In this document: in pieces, positions 21,357 through 24,766 of the stretch | Layout of the letters: each line of letters opens with the position of its first letter | Numbering within the stretch: the stretch's first letter is position 1 | Source: JANXXV01 sp038230275 | GTDB taxonomy: Bacteria > Acidobacteriota > Terriglobia > Bryobacterales > Bryobacteraceae | Direction: 5' to 3' | DNA: 24,766 nt | Assembly: GCA_038230275.1 (NCBI GenBank) | Contig: JBBRNO010000099.1 | Location: 1-24,766 of the forward strand | Program-made: the position numbers and the translations under genes | The notes under the pieces: model-generated | The model's input: only the letters and a program-made list of their open reading frames with translations | What the model was told of the DNA's origin: nothing | Databases searched by the model: none

Positions 21357-21457
21357 GCCATTTTGACAGCCGGCGCTATATCAGAAGGCGCACCAGCAAC
21401 TAGCTAGGTTACAAGGCCTTGATCGAAAAGGCAAAACCCTTTGTGCACCGCCAGACG

Positions 21458-21497
21458 AAAAAAAACCGCCTACCGGGAATCAAATCCCGGCAGGCGG
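21458..21497 (-). terminator. Strong intrinsic terminator
   Basis: CCGCCTACCGGGA (21466-21478) pairs with TCCCGGCAGGCGG (21485-21497), 13 positions with one A-C mismatch and a 6-nt loop. On the minus strand it runs into eight T's (21465-21458). It ends the SYLF-YeaQ transcript about 22 nt after the pseudogene. Confidence 0.85.
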
Positions 21498-21519
21498 CAT
21501 AAAGAAAAAGGGAATGCTG

Positions 21520-21764
21520 TTAGGTCGAGCACCGCAGTGCGTGATAAATAACCAGAAATAGCACCCACCACGGCTACGACCAGACTACAGATGTTCAGTC
21601 CAATAACGCCCACGGCGCCAATCTGCTGAAAAGGCCAACCGCCAATAACAGCACCAACACTCCCGAGCCCGATGTCCACCAGGAACCCTTCCCCGTCTTA
21701 TTGACTATCTTGCTGCCAATAAACCCGGCCAGAGGCCCTAGAATAATCCACGCAGGATTGACAT
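21520..21764 (-). pseudogene. GlsB/YeaQ/YmgE small membrane protein, frameshifted
   Basis: The three minus-strand frames together rebuild an almost full 82-residue YeaQ-type protein. MSIL from the ATG at 21764 jumps to WIILGPLAGFIGSKIVNKTG. It then jumps to DIGLGSVGAVIGG, FQQIGAVGVIGLNICSLV and VAVVGA, and finally to LVIYHALR with a stop at 21520. At least three single-base frame changes are needed, near 21750, 21693 and 21560. The family's Gly-rich membrane helices are recognisable throughout, so decay is recent or the indels are assembly errors. Intact members are stress-linked inner-membrane proteins of unclear role. It starts 7 nt after the SYLF gene, so it was once its operon partner. 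Confidence 0.8.
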
Positions 21765-21771
21765 GACCAAG

Positions 21772-22449
21772 CTACTCCTTCACTCTCGAAAGCTTGTTCA
21801 ACTGCGAGATCAGCGGTCGAGCAGCCTCTGGGACCTTCATCTTCCCCTTGATAATCTGTTGGCTGCTCAGGTGCTCATTGCCGTACAATTCCTTGTTGCC
21901 CTCGCCATCCGGGCGAAGCGTTGCTCCGTCCAGAGCGATTCCGGCAAAGGCGCCCCGCGAGCGCGAGTACGTCAGGATCTCTGCCTGCATCTTGGCGTCC
22001 GTCTTCGCCGATGATGTCCTCCCCACTGGGCCGGCTGCGACCGAAGCATCGCCGCCCAGCGTGAACTTGCTCTCCATCAACTTGGTCGCTCCGCGCGTAT
22101 TCATCACCAGCATGATGGCATCTGTTTCGGAACCACCGATCTGAAATCCGAAGCTGCCGCCTTCGACGCGCATCGCGGCCGGTGCGGACCAGCCCACTCC
22201 CGTGCCTCGCCGGCAGGACATGAAGCCTTTCCCATATTTGCCGCCAATAATAAAGGCGCCTTTCTTCAGGCCCGGTACGACCACGATGCATTGAGCACTT
22301 TCCAGCAGCTCTTGCGGGATCCCCTTATCGGGTGCCGACATAATTTCTGAAAGGACGGTCGACGCCTCTTGCAGGCGTTCCTTGGCACTCTCGGCGTGCA
22401 GAATAGAACCTGCACATACACATAACAATCCAAATTTTGCTAATTTCAC
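21772..22449 (-). CDS. SYLF (Ysc84/DUF500) lipid-binding domain protein
   Basis: 225 residues from a GTG at 22449. The frame is open for another 110 codons, but GGAGG sits 6 nt before this GTG and the product then begins with a fitting signal peptide (VKLAKFGLLCVCAGSILHAES). The upstream part would overlap the divergent glycosyltransferase region. The SYLF domain fills the rest: CIVVVPGLKKGAFIIGGKYG, then GSFGFQIGGSETDAIMLVMN, and SRSRGAFAGIALDGATLRPD. Known SYLF proteins bind phosphoinositides or other lipids in eukaryotes. The bacterial, probably periplasmic, versions have no settled role. A frameshifted YeaQ gene follows by 7 nt and then a strong terminator. Confidence 0.88.
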   Translation of the reverse strand: MKLAKFGLLCVCAGSILHAESAKERLQEASTVLSEIMSAPDKGIPQELLESAQCIVVVPGLKKGAFIIGGKYGKGFMSCRRGTGVGWSAPAAMRVEGGSFGFQIGGSETDAIMLVMNTRGATKLMESKFTLGGDASVAAGPVGRTSSAKTDAKMQAEILTYSRSRGAFAGIALDGATLRPDGEGNKELYGNEHLSSQQIIKGKMKVPEAARPLISQLNKLSRVKE

Positions 22450-22705
22450 GGTTTCCTCCACGGACAAACTATTGCCGGTAATTCGATTTCCGGCTCCAAT
22501 TACACACCTTTGACCAAGCACGTCCGTGGCCATTCGTAAAGCCCTGACAAATAGGGTCAAGTACATGAAAGTCGCCTGTTTTCCCCGATCACCAAGGGAT
22601 TTTTTACGCGAACTGCGAATTCTTCCCCACCGTGCATGGGAGGAAACCATATACCCTCCCGCGCGCCCCTCACCCAGTAGATGCGATAAGCTTGAATCAC
22701 GATAC

Positions 22706-23809
22706 GTGCCGCATTCCACCCCTCCCGCAAAAATTACAATTAATGCCACCCACCTCGGCCGGCGCGTCAACGGGATCGGCACCTACATCGTAAATCTGCT
22801 GCATCAGTGGACTCTGCAACCCACCAATCTGCTCTTCGATGTCTATCTTCATGAACAAGCGCGCCAGCACGTGGCCGCCATCTCGTTTCCACGGAACTTT
22901 CAGGTGTATTGGATCGGTTCGCGGCATTTCCCGGACACCGCCAACCTCCGGCGGCTTTTGTTCTCGAATTGTCTGGCCATAGCCCGAAACGCCGGCGTAA
23001 TTTTCAATCCCAGCCAACTTGAAATGACATTCGCGGGAGCCCGAGCCATCGTCACTGTCCAAGACTTGATTCCAATTCAAATTAAAGATCATTATCAAAA
23101 GAAGCAGAACTATTTTTACCGCTTTCTGGTTCCCCGCGGACTCGCCAAAGCCGAGGCCATCATCACGCCCTCCAAGGCCACGCAACAGGCCCTTTGTTCC
23201 TACTACAACGTTCCGCCCGAGAAGATCAACGTCATCCCCTACGGCGTTCGCGCGATGCCGGCCAGTGCCGTTGCGCCTCCTGTCCGAAAGTACATCCTGT
23301 TCGCCGGACGAATCGTTCCGTACCGCAACATTGACACGCTCATCCGTGCGTTCTTAAAGATCCAGCACTCGGTGGAACATGACTTGATCCTCGCCGGCGA
23401 AATTTGTTGCGACTTGAAAATTCCGCAATCCAACAACCGCGTCATCGTACGCGGTTACGTCGGTGGCGCCGAACTCTCCGCGCTCTACCGCGGCGCTTCC
23501 GTGTTTGTATTCCCGTCGCTTGCGGAAGGCTTCGGCTTTCCGCCGCTCGAAGCCATGGCGTGCGGTTGCCCGGTAATCACCACGGCTGAGGCAAGCCTTC
23601 CCGAAGTCTGCCGGAACGCTGCGTTCGTAGTGGACCCGCGAAACGAAGACAGCGTCGCGGCTGCTTTGATCGAGGTACTCACGAACCACGAACTGCGGAC
23701 CCGGCTGATTCGTGAGGGCTTTAGCCGGGTGGCGGATTTGACCTGGGAAAAGACCGCCGGCGCGCACCTGCGATTGTTCGAAAAAGTACTCCAGCGGCAG
23801 CCGCAATGA
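22706..23809 (+). CDS. Glycosyltransferase family 4 (GT-B)
   Basis: 367 residues from a GTG at 22706, after which the first beta strand KITINATHLGRRVNGIGTYI begins at once, as in most GT4 proteins. The frame stays open back to 22526, and an ATG at 22565 has an AGGG 8 nt upstream. The extra 47-60 residues are Arg/Pro-rich with no homology I recognise, so the start is uncertain. The C-terminal half has KYILFAGRIVPYRNIDTLIRAF, then the nucleotide-sugar motif EGFGFPPLEAMACGCPVI with the E-x7-E pair, and SLPEVCRNAAFVVDP. These are donor-binding hallmarks. It probably acts in exopolysaccharide or O-antigen assembly. It overlaps the next gene by ATGA. Confidence 0.88.
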   Translation: MPHSTPPAKITINATHLGRRVNGIGTYIVNLLHQWTLQPTNLLFDVYLHEQARQHVAAISFPRNFQVYWIGSRHFPDTANLRRLLFSNCLAIARNAGVIFNPSQLEMTFAGARAIVTVQDLIPIQIKDHYQKKQNYFYRFLVPRGLAKAEAIITPSKATQQALCSYYNVPPEKINVIPYGVRAMPASAVAPPVRKYILFAGRIVPYRNIDTLIRAFLKIQHSVEHDLILAGEICCDLKIPQSNNRVIVRGYVGGAELSALYRGASVFVFPSLAEGFGFPPLEAMACGCPVITTAEASLPEVCRNAAFVVDPRNEDSVAAALIEVLTNHELRTRLIREGFSRVADLTWEKTAGAHLRLFEKVLQRQPQ

Positions 23810-24714
23810 AGGTTTCTCCGTCCGGCGGCATCCCTATCTCGGTTGTCATCGCCACCACGCATCCTTGGCCTGAGTTGGCAATGACACTCGAATCGCTGTG
23901 GCCTCAAATTCAGCGGTTGCAAGGCGAACTTATCATCGCCGACGGGAACGGGCACGGTCTCCCCGCCGATTTCGCTACTCGCTACCCAGGAACCATCGCT
24001 ATACTCAAGCCTGGAGAATCCATCTTCGCTTTGCGCTCCGCAGGGATTCAGCGCACCCGCGGCGAGATTGTAGCCGTGACCGAAGACCATTGCCGGCTCC
24101 CGCCAGACTGGTGCGCCCGGCTTCTCGAATGCCATCGCATATACCCTGAAGCCGCGGTTGTCTCAGGATCGGTGGAGAATGGATCGCCCGATGCTCTCAT
24201 CGATTGGGCGAACTTCTTCATTGCCCACGCTCCCATGATGAGCCCGGTGAAAGATGGTGAAGCGAAATCCATCTCACTTGCCGGCGCCGCCTTCAAGCGC
24301 AGCGCCCTGCCGCAGCACAGTCCACCGCAGGGCGTCATGGAGATGCTTTATATCCAGGAACTCAGCCGGCGTGGTGGAAAGTTTTTCACCAGTAGTAAGA
24401 TCTCTCTCGATCATGTGCAAGCGCATGGCTTTTGGAAGACCTTCGCCATCCACTTCCACAATGGCCGCTCCATCGCAGGCTTTCGCAGACAGAAAATAGG
24501 ACCATGGATGCTGTTAGCGAGAATTGGATCGTGTGCCATCCTGCCCCTCTTTCTTCTACATCGTTCCGGGTTCAACATCATTGGGAAACGGCGCTTTCTA
24601 CCACAACTCCTGATGAGCTTTCCGCTCATGGCGGCGCTTGCCACCTGTCACGCAGCGGGAGAATTGACAGGATACCTCACGGGTGCCGGCAACAGCCCCC
24701 TGCACCTCTCCTAG
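23806..24714 (+). CDS. Glycosyltransferase family 2 (GT-A), membrane-associated
   Basis: 302 residues. The GT-A core starts ISVVIATTHPWPELAMTLES, followed by GELIIADGNGHG, and has the TEDHC acidic motif at about 90-94 (AVTEDHCRLPPDW) in place of the classical DxD. Two hydrophobic segments near the C-terminus (WMLLARIGSCAILPLFLLH and LLMSFPLMAALATCHAAGEL) suggest inner-membrane association. It probably extends a surface glycan with a nucleotide sugar; donor and acceptor are unknown. The start codon overlaps the stop of the preceding GT4 gene by 4 nt, so the two are co-translated. A further GT4 gene begins 16 nt downstream. Confidence 0.85.
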   Translation: MKVSPSGGIPISVVIATTHPWPELAMTLESLWPQIQRLQGELIIADGNGHGLPADFATRYPGTIAILKPGESIFALRSAGIQRTRGEIVAVTEDHCRLPPDWCARLLECHRIYPEAAVVSGSVENGSPDALIDWANFFIAHAPMMSPVKDGEAKSISLAGAAFKRSALPQHSPPQGVMEMLYIQELSRRGGKFFTSSKISLDHVQAHGFWKTFAIHFHNGRSIAGFRRQKIGPWMLLARIGSCAILPLFLLHRSGFNIIGKRRFLPQLLMSFPLMAALATCHAAGELTGYLTGAGNSPLHLS

Positions 24715-24730
24715 CCGGCACGCATCTCCT

Positions 24731-24766
24731 ATGAAAGTCGCCATCGACCTTACGGCGCTGATGTCA
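24731..24766 (+). CDS. Partial glycosyltransferase family 4, 5' end only
   Basis: From the ATG at 24731 the frame reads MKVAIDLTALMS to the window edge. The opening strand and turn are typical of GT4 glycosyltransferases, and it directly follows two other glycosyltransferase genes. Only 12 codons are visible, so the call rests on this opening and the context. No Shine-Dalgarno sequence is evident. Confidence 0.5.
   Translation, partial: MKVAIDLTALMS

Noticed and set aside
22450..22782. 110-codon N-terminal extension of the SYLF protein
   Set aside because: GGAGG before the GTG at 22449 and an immediate signal peptide argue for the shorter form. The extension has no homology I recognise.
1..24766. 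CRISPR arrays, insertion sequences, prophage
   Set aside because: I saw no regularly spaced repeats, transposase or integrase motifs, terminal inverted repeats or phage structural operon. The tail-fibre-like module at 572-1414 stands alone.

Overview
The window looks like a chromosomal segment of an Acidobacteriota bacterium, probably of the Solibacter/Bryobacterales type. This is inferred from gene content and style only: moderately high GC, a DUF2934 protein, a GMC oxidoreductase paired with a Tat-exported gluconate-2-dehydrogenase subunit-3-like protein, a secreted ThuA protein, a fused E1 dehydrogenase and a SYLF protein. No rRNA or long marker is present to confirm it.

Layout. 1-1.6 kb: an Flp-type pilin and a secreted protein with a tail-fibre-like C-terminal module (both minus). 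1.6-4.0 kb: gltA and serS as a tight minus-strand pair. 4.0-4.6 kb: no intact gene, but the relic of a DUF433/DUF5615 antitoxin-toxin pair plus a degenerate direct repeat. 4.6-10.8 kb: a fused 2-oxoacid dehydrogenase E1, then a plus-strand pair (D-tagatose-3-epimerase-like enzyme, secreted ThuA) converging on a minus-strand pair (GMC flavoprotein, Tat-exported small subunit). Together the last four fit oxidation and processing of sugars or glycosides. 10.8-14.1 kb: two small proteins, lexA with a candidate operator, and a secreted gluzincin-type TPR protein. 14.4-18.1 kb: dacB-fmdB followed within 14 nt by an unusual GCA-anticodon tRNA with selenocysteine-tRNA-like features, a hypothetical secreted protein divergent from dacB, and an MFS transporter. 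18.3-20 kb: an alpha/beta hydrolase preceded by an intrinsic terminator, a candidate small RNA, and rpmE. 20-22.5 kb: an ECF sigma / anti-sigma / periplasmic-sensor-like trio, a frameshifted YeaQ/GlsB pseudogene and a SYLF protein. 22.7-24.77 kb: a glycosyltransferase cluster that runs off the edge.

The signals most worth following are not ordinary genes. First, a probable non-coding RNA at about 19403-19632 has a consensus -35 box 17 nt from a -10-like box and a terminator-like hairpin; near its 5' end it carries 16 nt complementary to the usual 3' end of 16S rRNA, and an overlapping 19-codon ORF. Second, the 91-nt tRNA-Cys-like gene has a long variable region and a six-pair D stem with a 3-nt loop. 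Third, several genes have a -10-like hexamer only 5-9 nt from the start codon, suggesting leaderless transcripts, including one overlapping divergent pair at 16198-16205. Fourth, a strong terminator stands 26 nt upstream of the hydrolase start with no gene in front of it.
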